Shown piece after piece: positions 1-10,286 of a stretch of DNA of 64,000 nucleotides. The stretch is from positions 310,001-374,000 of the forward strand of contig WHVD01000051.1 of NCBI GenBank assembly GCA_015178975.1, given 5' to 3'. Every line of letters starts with the position of its first letter. Position 1 is the stretch's first letter. This DNA comes from Hysterangium stoloniferum (Eukaryota > Basidiomycota > Agaricomycetes > Hysterangiales > Hysterangiaceae). The position numbers were made by a program, and so were the translations under genes. Under the pieces are notes generated by a model. That model saw only the letters and a program-made list of their open reading frames with translations, was not told the origin of the DNA and searched no databases.

Positions 1-2
1 GA

Positions 3-143
3 CAAGCGCGCTTTGTGTCTGGCCTCAACCCTCAGGACGCCAACCAGGACATCACCCTTGTCAACGACTTCGTGCAGTCTCGCGGGGGAGAATATTTCTT
101 CTCGCCTTCTATCTCTGCCCTCAAGACAACATTCAGCGCCTGA
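3..143 (+). CDS. DyP-type peroxidase, 3' end only (copy A)
   Basis: This is the last exon of a dye-decolourising peroxidase cut by the left edge of the window. The frame from base 3 reads a DyP C-terminus with RFVSGL, then DFVQSRGGEYFFSPS, and stops with TGA at 141-143. It aligns residue by residue with the last exon of the complete gene at 5661-7544, and both end in an ALKT-x-FS tail. The minus-strand copies end in AIAGTLSA instead, so A and B form one subgroup. The 3' flank (about 200-300) also matches the flank of copy B (about 7610-7690). Haem-binding and catalytic residues lie outside the window, so whether this gene is functional cannot be judged. Confidence 0.9.
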   Translation, partial: QARFVSGLNPQDANQDITLVNDFVQSRGGEYFFSPSISALKTTFSA

Positions 144-775
144 TATTGTTTTTGCGGGCCATACTCGTTGCGAAACCCTCTTCTCTTGAGATAATATTGT
201 TCACTATTCAATTCAAGCAGTTTGGACTTTGGAGAATGCCGTGTTTATGTTTATGTCTAATGTCACACTAGCAGGAGGATAAATGTAAACAGTAATCATA
301 AATTACGATAATCTTTTTTCATTTCAGCCATGTTTTGGAGTCGCCCGATCTCAGATGAAGCCCGACTTCTTTGATTGAACTCGGGAATCTAAGAGGACCA
401 TCAAGTTGTTGCTTACTGCCCGATATCAAGAAATGAGAATAAGGGTCAATATATACATATATACTATCTGTACCCACAAATCATAGTACAGACAGTATGC
501 CTGTACGGGGTGTTACTCGAATGGCATTCCAATGTTTCTCCGAGTGGACAGGCACTTCAAAGTATCGAAGCGTCCGTCAGCTTGTACAGACTTTCCACTA
601 ATTAAGCAGTATAGAGAATACAGGCAGTTTAATGAGAATGGCATGAAGTGCCAGTGTTGCGGCGATGTTTAAATCAGATGCCAGTACTATTTTAGTGCAA
701 CGCTTTCATAATATAATAAATTGTATTCTTAAATCGGTCTGGGACGGTTGTGCTCTGGATGAACATGGCGCGTAT

Positions 776-1064
776 TCAACAGCTAGTCTCATACCGAGAG
801 CTTCTGCGCAGCCTGCAGAGGAATTTGACGTCGGGCAAATTCATCAGCTCCTTGAATAGCGCAGAGGCAGTTGTTCGGCACAACTGCGACTTAAATTCCC
901 CCATAAAATTAACTGGAAACAACCAGTCCAGCACAACCCTGCGGCCAGCATCAGTCAAGGTGTATTTTTCCCAGCTCGCGAAGTTGATCACCGATGGACC
1001 ATCTTGAACAGCGTCAATTGCCGCAGGCCAAAAATCCCTCTTCTTGGGTATTTGGTGTAAGAAT
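776..1064 (-). other. unrecognised coding-like fragment beside a telomere-like repeat
   Basis: On the minus strand an open frame runs from about 1064 to a stop at 776-778. It reads as coherent protein (KKRDFWPAAIDAV, then WEKYTLTDAGRRVVLDWL) and extends upstream of its first Met. No family was recognised and no start codon or neighbouring exon is evident. It abuts short CCCTAAA repeats. It is best treated as a relic of a gene; it could also be a chance open frame. Confidence 0.25.
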
Positions 1065-1069
1065 TAAAA

Positions 1070-1090
1070 ACCCTAAACCCTAAACCCTAA
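1070..1090. repeat. interstitial telomere-like heptamer repeat
   Basis: Three consecutive CCCTAAA units, the last one base short, form an array of about 21 bp. Most filamentous fungi use TTAGGG; the heptamer TTTAGGG is better known from plants. The array is too short to be an active telomere and could be a chance or repair-associated insertion. Confidence 0.5.
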
Positions 1091-4000
1091 GACCATCAAA
1101 AGTGACTACGGTGTACAATCTACGAAGCTCGTATTTGTGTTGACTCAAGCGACCATTTTCGGGAACAAAAGAAATGTAAGAGCAAAGGAAAATAACAAAG
1201 AGAAATGGAAAAAACATGGTGGGATGCTCTGTGAGACAAAGGAACAAATGTAATGATTGCAAGCCCTTGTTCTGACTCTGCATGAGCTTTCGGCTACACC
1301 CGAGAGACCAGAACTATAACGCGCTTGTCATTCCAACATTTGGATACGATATATTACTGACCATTAGAATGAGTGCTGAGCGGTCACTGGCCCACACTCC
1401 TGGGATACTGTTTTATTTGGATCTGTCTCATCCATCAGTCCATAAAGTTGATTGTCAACCCAGTCGGTACTGCACTCTTGATTTTTGAAGCAGGCTTGCC
1501 ACATCCTCATGCTCTTTTTTTTGGCTAATTACAACCGTTTGCATTACGTATGGCATGCATAGCTGCCACCAAAAGTTTGCAAACATGATGATGGTGCATT
1601 CATGAGATATTGTGTTCGCATGGGACATTTGGCGGCAGCTAATGCCTTACGGTGGTTTCTAAAGGAGATTATATAGATAACATGAATTATATGTGTTGGG
1701 ATCCTAATTTGTTTACGTTCCCTATAATTTCATTCTTAAACATATTCGTCAGCATTTCCACTCATTTATATAACATACAGCATCTTTGATAAAAATTAGT
1801 TATATAAGTCATTGTTAAAGCATGCAAGTGAAAATGTAATGATTTTTACATAAAGAGGTTGAACTTATTCCAACAATCACGGAAAAAGCCCCAGATCTAA
1901 AAGTTTAAAACAAATAGTACTCTTTCAGAGAATTCACATAACTAAAAGAATTTACCAAGGATCCTGAGTTTTTGGGTTCGAGGCTTTTTCCGGTGTCTGT
2001 ATGTCCTGGAGAAATGTGAGACCTACATATACTTCGGTCATATTGTTAATAATAAGGTTGCGAATTAATATATCTGAATGCCGGTACACACAAATGGGGA
2101 GGTAGGGGAGCTGCCTGTTGTAGAGCTGTATCTGGTGCTGTTCCCAAACCGAATAACTTTCCGCTTATCTGGATGGTGTGACGGTACTCGTTGTAAAGGA
2201 TAAGGGGATAAGAGTCGAGCATACACAAATGACCTTGTACAACCCAATTACGCAGTGTGATTTTCGACTGTGGCGACTAGAGCTCTAATGCGCATAATGC
2301 CCCCCCACGAAGTTCTACATTGGTTTATGTCGAAGGAAACATTGCAGCAGGGTGAGTAGCCCAATGGATGTGGTGGGGTATTATAGATCCGAAGGAGGTT
2401 GAGCAAAGGAACGGAGTGAGAAAACATAATTCTTAGTGACATGCTGGAGAGAAGTACACTGCATATGTGATTTTGCGTGTATACTCGTCAGTAGCATGCC
2501 CACACCGTAGCCACTTGCATCGGGCTTTGATACATCGCTCTTCGGATAATTACTAGATTAAAATCATCAAATTAGTGTTCTATTTTGGACTTATATTATA
2601 GTAAGTACATCAATGGACGAGACTCGGAGGGAGCGGGTCCCGAGGTTTTAATATTATTAAGGGATCTAAGGTCCAAAAACATCAGGAAAATCCAAGACTG
2701 ACTTAATGTCTCCTTATCATGATTATTGCATTAAGTAAAATAAGCGTAAAATTAACCCTTACTTGTTTCTTATCTAGACTGACTTGAAATGATTTATTGA
2801 GGAAGTTAAGTTAGAAATAAGATGAATGAGTCGCGAATAAGTAGGGCCTTCTGCTCAAGTTCGCACTTATTTTACTTGATGGGCAATAATCATGATAAGT
2901 ACCTTTTTATTTAAATTTTATGGTGTTAAAATTATAGAGAATTCTCAATTGTCAACAAAATCAGCCAATTTTCACCTCTATCAGTCAGGTGGAAAGTTTT
3001 GAAGATTGGTCAGTCATCGAACCTGAAACTATTTTGGGACGTTGGAAGAAAAAAGCCACCGAATAAAGTAAAATGTATGCGTCTGATCAAACATGATTAA
3101 GTGCATCGTTTGAAATGTAGGACATGGTATGTAGCAGGTACATAGACCTTTCATTACCCGAGTCTTCGGCGGCGTCTAACCCACTAAATGAAGGCTATAA
3201 ATGGGGCATGGGATAAATGAAGAAATAGCAGCGAGCCGAGGGCCCGGAGTGCATCGCTTTAATCAAAGATCCTTCCAGGACATGATGATGAAATCTCGGC
3301 TTCGTTTCTGGCGCTACTGAGCTGATCGTTAAACTCCTGAAAAATCCTTCCCAAACACCGATCAATTAATGGTACTAGCCACATCGGTGACTCTGGGCAG
3401 GCCACCGAATTTATGATTACGTCTCATAATCACATCTCCTTAAACTACTATATCCGGATAACAGGGGTGAGCGTCAGTCTGCCCTCAGGGTCGGCTAGCA
3501 TCTCAGGATTCCTCGCTGACTTGTACAGAATGCCACTAAGTATACAGAGTGTATGACGGTCTAATGAGAATAGACTAGTTCATTCAGGCGAGGCGATAGG
3601 ACTTCGGTCACAAGGGACCATCAGCCATTTCGCGAATTCTTGCCAGCTGTGCCAGATTTTCTAACCAGTTATTAGCTAGAGCAGTAGTATTATATCTACA
3701 ATACATTGGAAATATTGCGAGTAATCTGGCTGGTCTAGACTGGGCCGAGTCTGTGGTAGATGTCGGCTATAATTGTAGGAACAGATGGAATCATCTTTCC
3801 TGCTGTGCAGAGCAAATCTGGAGGAGAATGATGATGATTTGCTAAGGAGCATAGAATGCAAATAGGTGGTACCTCTTCGTAGATGCTTGCCCCTATCTTG
3901 ATCAAGGGTGTCGGCCGCTTCCTTCGCCTACACAAAGGCCCAACAAATCACGTCAAATTACTGCCCAAAGTAATCATGGCGGTCTAAACAAAGCGAAGAA

Positions 4001-5590
4001 ATGAGCTGTATCCAATAAAATTTAAAAGATTGGAAGTTTCAGGGAATAAGCAGTGACAAGCTGCCAGGTATCCTTTTACCTGAATTCAACGAAGAGCTGA
4101 AAAGGATCGAAACTTACATCCCGGTGCCTCGATCAACAAGTCAGTGTCTCCTGGTCTAAAAATAGAGATATGTTGAATTGCTTTTAAGCCAAATCCAAGC
4201 GATGTGATTGGAACTTTGGTCACAGGGGAACAATCAGCCATTCGCTAAAATATCTCAACAGCCATGACAGAATCTCAAGCCATTTCTTAGCTGGAAAATA
4301 ATCATGGTATTATAATTGAAATCTGCAAGATAGTTAGTAGTTTCAGGATGAGTGGGAATCCATTATTGTCGGGAAATCCCAACTCGCAAGCGTGCCACGT
4401 TTTTCCAAATGTGCTGCAAAGGGGGTTTCATAATAACGCCGCTCGAGAATCATTCCGTAGGATTTCTGGGATTATTTTATCTTGTACGGCCTGAAAATAC
4501 ATCAATACTCCTGATTAGCCTTTAGTTACGAGTTCATTTCACGACACGTTCATTCATTTGATTAATTACCTACTACAAAAAGACCCTGGAAGCACCGGTT
4601 CTTCAACAGGACTCTAGATCTGTGCAGGTATTCGTGACTACGTTGAACCGAAGTTCTTACGGTAAAAATATTTAGTAAGTCAGTGGATTCCAGTCTTACA
4701 ACTCGTTTGTTTCCTAGATCAATGTATATTGATGAATGATTCTATCAGTATCAAGGTGGAATCTTCATGTCGCGCGTAAAATCAGCCGAAGGCTATCATA
4801 CTGGGGCCCCACCTTCTCATTTAAAGTTGGAGCGAGTCCTTGATTTCTTTAGCTAGGCAATTTCAATGCGAGATATAAGTATTCTGGATTTCCCCATCAA
4901 AGAACAGTGCATGCCAATTAAATCAGTTTCCGCCCTCTTGAGCATTAATTATAAGATAGGGCAGTCCGAAAATGTTCCCACAGTGATGTGCCACAAAGCC
5001 CTCATGGTAACAGAGTTAGACTTGCTGTGTAGAATAAAGTTGGTCTTTGATGCCAATCTGCTGAGTTTCAAGTGGGCTGATCTGAAATATTCTGAATCCG
5101 GGTATCAATTTCACCTTTACTAGGAATGATGCTTAGTTTCACTGGACGATCGTGTCTCATTATAATACAGGTCAAGGATTATCGATCCATAATCTCTCTA
5201 TGACGACGATGTCATGCTGCTACTTGTATGGTAACCTCGGTAAACACGCGCGTGTTACGCTGTGGCTCCTGGGGATATTGCCCTGTGAAATTGACCCGCT
5301 CCTGTCAATGCTGTGTCAGGAGACAGTAGCTTAATTCCCGTCTCTAGAATCCGAGTCGCCTGAGAGACGGCTCAATCACTGACTCGGATACATCAATTGT
5401 TTCAGACCAGACATTGCTTTACGGTGCATCCGGCCCTTTCCACTTGTCTGTTAGCAGAAGACACGCGAAAGAGTCGAAACCTGTTCCTGCCATGCCCAGT
5501 TTTTTTTTCTCGCTGCCATCTTGCCGGAGGAACGGCCCTTCATCCCCCTCCTCCTTAATTTGAACCAGGTACAGGTCACCCTTTACAATG

Positions 5591-5597
5591 TATAAAA
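5591..5597 (+). promoter_or_regulatory. TATA box of DyP copy B
   Basis: TATAAAA lies about 65 nt upstream of the ATG at 5661. The three minus-strand DyP genes have TATA-like motifs at similar distances (about 55-60 nt) from their own ATGs. Confidence 0.55.
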
Positions 5598-5660
5598 TGT
5601 CTTAACCTGTTGCATTTTGAAGCCAGCCTCATCCCTTCACACTACTACAGATTCCCTCTA

Positions 5661-7544
5661 ATGCGGTTCAATCTTCAATCTATTGTATCTGCTTCTCTCT
5701 TCGCCGGGCTCGCTTTACAGCCTGTAATTGCTGTACCAGGCAGTAATTTGAAACCTAGAAGGACAGATTCGATCCTTACCAGTAGGCTCACTGTTTGTTT
5801 CGTTGTGTTTTCACTGACTTAGCCATCTAAAGGCCCCGAGGCGCAGCCTGACTTACCTAGTCCTCCCGCTGCAGCAGCAGCAGCAGCCTCTCAGTCACTT
5901 AATCTAGACGATATTCAAGGAGATATCCTGTTAGCTGATTTATACCCTATTAAACTAATTATTTCTCATTGTGAATATTTATAGCATCGGCATGAAAAAG
6001 AATAAGGAGCAATTTATTTTTTTCAGCATTAATAATGTGAAGACTTTCAAGAAGAAGCTCAAGATCCTCGCACTCGCAGTCACGACTACAACGCAACTTC
6101 TAGACGTCAACAAGCAACCTCAAGCAATGGTGAATATTGCCTTTTCACAAAGCGGCCTTAATGCGTTGAATATCACCGACTCCTTGGGAGATCCTGCATT
6201 TGCGGGTGGCATGTTTGCCGATGCTGCCTTCCTCGGTGACCCTGGAACAAGCAACTGGGTCAGCGCATTTGCTGGAACAAGCATTCACGGTGTTTTCCTC
6301 CTCGCCTCCGATTCAACTGCACTTATTGGCATAGAAATCGCCGCAATCAAACTCCTTTTCGGCTCTTCCATCACTCAGAAGTATTCATTATCTGGTCAGG
6401 CTCGACCCGGTGATCAATTAGGTCACGAACGTAAGTCGATTATTATATATTGAGATTGAACAGGTACTGATGCCTCTGAGCAGACTTCGGCTTCATGGAT
6501 GGTATCAGTCAGCCCGGAATCACGGGCTTCACTGCCAATCCTACTCCCGGACAGACCATCATAGACCCCGGACACGTTCTTTTGGGAGAGACCGGCGATT
6601 CTATCACCCGCCCCTCTTGGGCTAAAGATGGGTCGTTCCTCGCATTCCGCCAGTTGAAGCAATTCGTACCCGAATTCGAAAAGTTTCTCACCGACAACCC
6701 AGTAAATGAACCTGGCTTGACCCCTGCTCAAGGCTCTGCTCTATTTGGTGCACGTCTGATGGGTCGCTGGAAGAGTGTAAGTTTTGAAAATAATGAATAG
6801 CAGGTCTGTTCTGAATATTGGCTGCCGCTAGGGTGCTCCCGTCGACCTTGCCCCCTTGTTTGACGATCCTGTTCTTGCCAAGGATCCCCTGCGTAACAAC
6901 AACTTCAATTTCTCCCACCCTGGCAGCGACCTCAAATCTGACCAGAGTAACTGTCCTTTCTCTGCCCACATCAGGAAGACTGCACCCCGTGCGGACTTCA
7001 ACCCTGTTAACGTGAACAACCATATTATCCGTGCTGGTATCCCATATGGTCCTGAAGGTAACCGGTTATAAATTCCTCTGGTTTGTGCGATGCGCCCTAA
7101 CATTATCGATAGTGTCAACCGCAGAAGCAGCGAGCAGTGTCAGTCAGACAGAGCGCGGTCTCGCTTTTGGTCAGTTTTTCAAACTTTGATGTGTCTACGG
7201 TTATTCATATAACATATAGTTGCCTACCAATCAAATATCGGTGCTGGGTTCCGCTTCATCCAACACAGCTGGGCCAACAACCCCAAGTAAGTCTCGCTTG
7301 CAAACACCCCTGCTTAGTGGACTCACCTTTCCTCCGTAGCTTCATCTTCGGAAAAAATGATTCAACGCCCGGGTTTGACCCGGTCATCGGTCAAAATGCT
7401 GGACAGGCACGCTTCGTGTCGGGTCTCGACCGCACAAACGCCACCAAGGACTTCACCCTTGTGATGGATTTCGTGCAGTCTCGCGGCGGAGAATATTTCT
7501 TCTCGCCTTCCGTCTCTGCCCTCAAGACAATATTCAGTACCTAA
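5661..7544 (+). CDS. secreted DyP-type (dye-decolourising) peroxidase, copy B
   Basis: This is a complete haem peroxidase gene. Exons are 5661-5781, 5833-5929, 5985-6430, 6484-6776, 6832-7057, 7113-7169, 7220-7286 and 7340-7544, giving 1512 nt or 503 residues with every junction in phase. MRFNLQSIV begins a hydrophobic signal peptide ending near a VIAVPG site, followed by a Pro/Ala linker and the LNLDDIQGDIL motif that opens fungal DyPs. The GxxDG motif is HFGFMDGIS, with the distal Asp at about residue 227. The proximal His is about H365 in CPFSAHIRKT and the distal Arg about R386 in HIIRAGIPYG; the 21-residue spacing is the family spacing. The product would be an extracellular H2O2-dependent oxidase of dyes and lignin-like phenolics. 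The ATG at 5661 was chosen over 5610 because it begins the signal peptide and matches the paralogues. Confidence 0.93.
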
Positions 7545-8300
7545 AGTCAAATTGGCGGCTTGAATGGACATTTTCACTCGGGGCAATATTGTTTATCTAA
7601 TTTAAGCAGCTCAGACTCTGGGACATGCTGTACTTAATTATATTTGGACACTAGCAGGAAGATAAATGTAGACAGTCATTTTAAATTACAATTTTTTATT
7701 CACACAAGTGTTACGGTCTCTCGATGTCAGATAAACGCGGCTCTGCGCGCGGAGTAGGGAAACTTAAGAGGTGGTGAATCCTCTATTATAAGTTCTGTGC
7801 CCTCCCAGATCATTGAAGGTACAGGTGTACAATAAAGTCATCTGCGCGGACGATGAGGTTATTGGTAGCTGTCCGATGTCTGGGAAGGTGCCACCAGTGA
7901 CGGGCCATCATGTCTACAACTGGTCCGTTGTCTAGATCGGCGTGATCTGTCAAGGAAATCAAGCATATACAGAATGATGACATACCATCGCGGTTCCCCA
8001 TATAGAAGACTATGAAAAGTTAAAGCTTGGACAAAAGATACCACTGCATTTTCCTATAAATAGGACCACAATAAGTCACTTTGAAAGCCTAATCAAAGGT
8101 GAGAGTACTCCGAGTCGTTTTATTTTTCCAGTGCTTGATGATAGATTGGCCCATTTTCCGAATACATTATAATCTCTTCTGACCCCAATTGCCACATCAA
8201 GAAAAGCGTCGTTATATGTGCGAGTGTTACACACAAAGCATAGTATAGACGGTACAGACGGTGCAGCCAGGTCGACTAAGATCCCAACCTATAAGGGTAG
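7545..8300. other. 3' flank of DyP copy B
   Basis: No gene was recognised. The first 150 bp resemble the 3' flank of copy A, sharing the 'cactagcaggaagataaatgtagacagt'-type block. Confidence 0.5.
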
Positions 8301-9245
8301 CACTGGTCGCAAGAAGTCACATATATTCACATAAAACCGTGGAGTTTTTACCCACAATACCTTTTTTTCATCTATCAGTTCGCCATTGTGCGGATTTGAC
8401 TCAGGGGAAGACATATCATTTTTCAATCATGTCCCAATTACGTGTCTGAGGGCTGCTCCGTCTTTATCCTACTCACCTTCACCCTCTCCAATCTACCGAA
8501 GGACTTACCAATTGGCTTAGCATACGGACGTAAAAGTGCGGCACGAATGTACCTGTACAGAGCAGTACGCGATCGGAGGATGTGAGACATGTCTAGTTTG
8601 AGAGTAGAGGTTGTTTTTTGCTTGGGTTGTATGTATGTCTTGCGAGAGGAACGGACTGCCGTGTTTGTAATTGTTATCATTATTGTCTATATTGTCTCGT
8701 ATGTAAATGTCAGCAGGGACTACCAAAGGGATATCTACTATGTCAAGCTAAGCAACAGATAATTATCCTCACATGACGTATTGATAAATTAATCGGATTA
8801 ATTACAAAAGAAGGGGAGGGGAATTGGAGAAATCTCAGCTAGTCGATCTCATTTCTATTGCATAATCAACAATAGATCTACGCTTTGGAACAACCCCACT
8901 GATCAGACAGGGTCGAAGGCACCGAGGGACATGTATGTTCCGGCTATTGTTGACAAAGCATCTAATGAACACGCAAATTTAGTCACGTGCATACTTAAGC
9001 GAACAGGAGCGTTCCAGTCGACTGGATTGTTAGACAAGTCATAACACGGATGGTTAGTAACAAACATTGTAAGCCCTCAATATTTGTAGTGTTACACACC
9101 AGCTTCCACAACAGAAAAATATCAATGATTCCAAATATGTTTGTGTGTTTACCGATGGATAACTTCCACTTTTCCCTACATTACTAAAAGTATTAACCAA
9201 TAAAAAATCTCAATTTGCGTATCCTGCGATAGTGTATGTAAAGGT
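8300..9245. repeat. segmental duplication, left copy (partner about 18300-19290)
   Basis: Side-by-side reading shows collinear homology with 18300-19290 in the same orientation. Shared blocks include 'ggaacggactgccgtgtttgtaa', 'attgtctcg.atgtaaa', 'ggctattgttgacaa' and 'aggtcataacac'. Many substitutions and small indels indicate an old event. The right partner leads directly into the 3' end of DyP copy C, whereas this copy leads into the minisatellite. Confidence 0.7.
8445..8610 (+). pseudogene. broken copy of the proline-rich orphan gene at 18055-18642
   Basis: The bases here align with about 18330-18642. Two pieces are kept: the Ser-Pro repeat coding segment ('tatcctactcaccttcaccctctcc') and the 3' end, which still reads AYGRKSAARM..YR..RDRR before its stop. 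The segment between them, about 145 bp in the intact gene, is deleted and the frame is lost. The following kilobase is homologous too, so this is part of a larger segmental duplication. It is probably non-functional. Confidence 0.55.
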
Positions 9246-9438
9246 TATAGCTCTACGTTACATAGCTTATGAACCCGCGTTGGGAGGGGCTGCATCAGGA
9301 AAGTGGGAAGATCAGTAAGTATGCCGTCTATATTATCTAGAGCCATCTAGAGGTAGCTAGCTCGGCTAGACACGGCTAGACACACTACTTTCGCGAGATC
9401 CCTATTTACTAGTAGTATAAAAGCTTACTATAGATCTT

Positions 9439-10286
9439 GGGAGGCTAGGGAGGCTAGAGGGAGGCTAGGGAGGCTAGAGGGAGGCTAGGGAGGCTAGAGG
9501 GAGGCTAGGGAGGCTAGAGGGAGGCTAGGGAGGCTAGAGGGAGGCTAGGGAGGCTAGAGGGAGGCTAGGGAGGCTAGAGGGAGGCTAGGGAGGCTAGAGG
9601 GAGGCTAGGGAGGCTAGAGGGAGGCTAGGGAGGCTAGAGGGAGGCTAGGGAGGCTAGAGGGAGGCTAGGGAGGCTAGAGGGAGGCTAGGGAGGCTAGAGG
9701 GAGGCTAGGGAGGCTAGAGGGAGGCTAGGGAGGCTAGAGGGAGGCTAGGGAGGCTAGAGGGAGGCTAGGGAGGCTAGAGGGAGGCTAGGGAGGCTAGAGG
9801 GAGGCTAGGGAGGCTAGAGGGAGGCTAGGGAGGCTAGAGGGAGGCTAGGGAGGCTAGAGGGAGGCTAGGGAGGCTAGAGGGAGGCTAGGGAGGCTAGAGG
9901 GAGGCTAGGGAGGCTAGAGGGAGGCTAGGGAGGCTAGAGGGAGGCTAGGGAGGCTAGAGGGAGGCTAGGGAGGCTAGAGGGAGGCTAGGGAGGCTAGAGG
10001 GAGGCTAGGGAGGCTAGAGGGAGGCTAGGGAGGCTAGAGGGAGGCTAGGGAGGCTAGAGGGAGGCTAGGGAGGCTAGAGGGAGGCTAGGGAGGCTAGAGG
10101 GAGGCTAGGGAGGCTAGAGGGAGGCTAGGGAGGCTAGAGGGAGGCTAGGGAGGCTAGAGGGAGGCTAGGGAGGCTAGAGGGAGGCTAGGGAGGCTAGAGG
10201 GAGGCTAGGGAGGCTAGAGGGAGGCTAGGGAGGCTAGGGAGGCTAGAGGGAGGCTAGGGAGGCTAGAGGGAGGCTAGGGAGGCTAG
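9439..10286. repeat. 848-bp minisatellite, 20-bp unit, about 42 copies
   Basis: The unit GAGGCTAGGGAGGCTAGAGG is repeated head to tail almost without variation. Each unit is itself two GAGGCTAG half-units of 9 and 11 bp. Only the last few units change, where the GG/GAGG register slips near 10235-10245. The left flank carries degenerate ctag-rich sequence (about 9345-9385) that may be the seed. The near-perfect homogeneity suggests recent expansion or active homogenisation; assembly collapse could alter the true copy number. Confidence 0.97.

Larger units (their letters stand above)
144..5590. other. long intergenic region with diverged duplicated blocks
   Basis: No intact gene was recognised between DyP copies A and B. 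The stretch about 2260-3400 is a diverged copy of about 10850-12030 in the same orientation. Shared landmarks are the 'ttacattggtttatg' block, the 'actaggttaaaatcatc' block and a 'gccgagggcccggag' block. Within the region, about 3594-3700 and 4197-4330 also resemble each other, sharing a 'ggtcacaagggaacaatcagcc'-like core. Open frames here are short and lack coherent protein character. Confidence 0.55.

Noticed and set aside
4866-5334. Open frames of 85 and 60 codons upstream of DyP B
   Set aside because: Low-complexity-free but without family resemblance, splice context or a homologous counterpart upstream of other DyP copies.
9439-10286. CRISPR-like array
   Set aside because: Units are contiguous with no unique spacers and the genome is eukaryotic, so it is a minisatellite.
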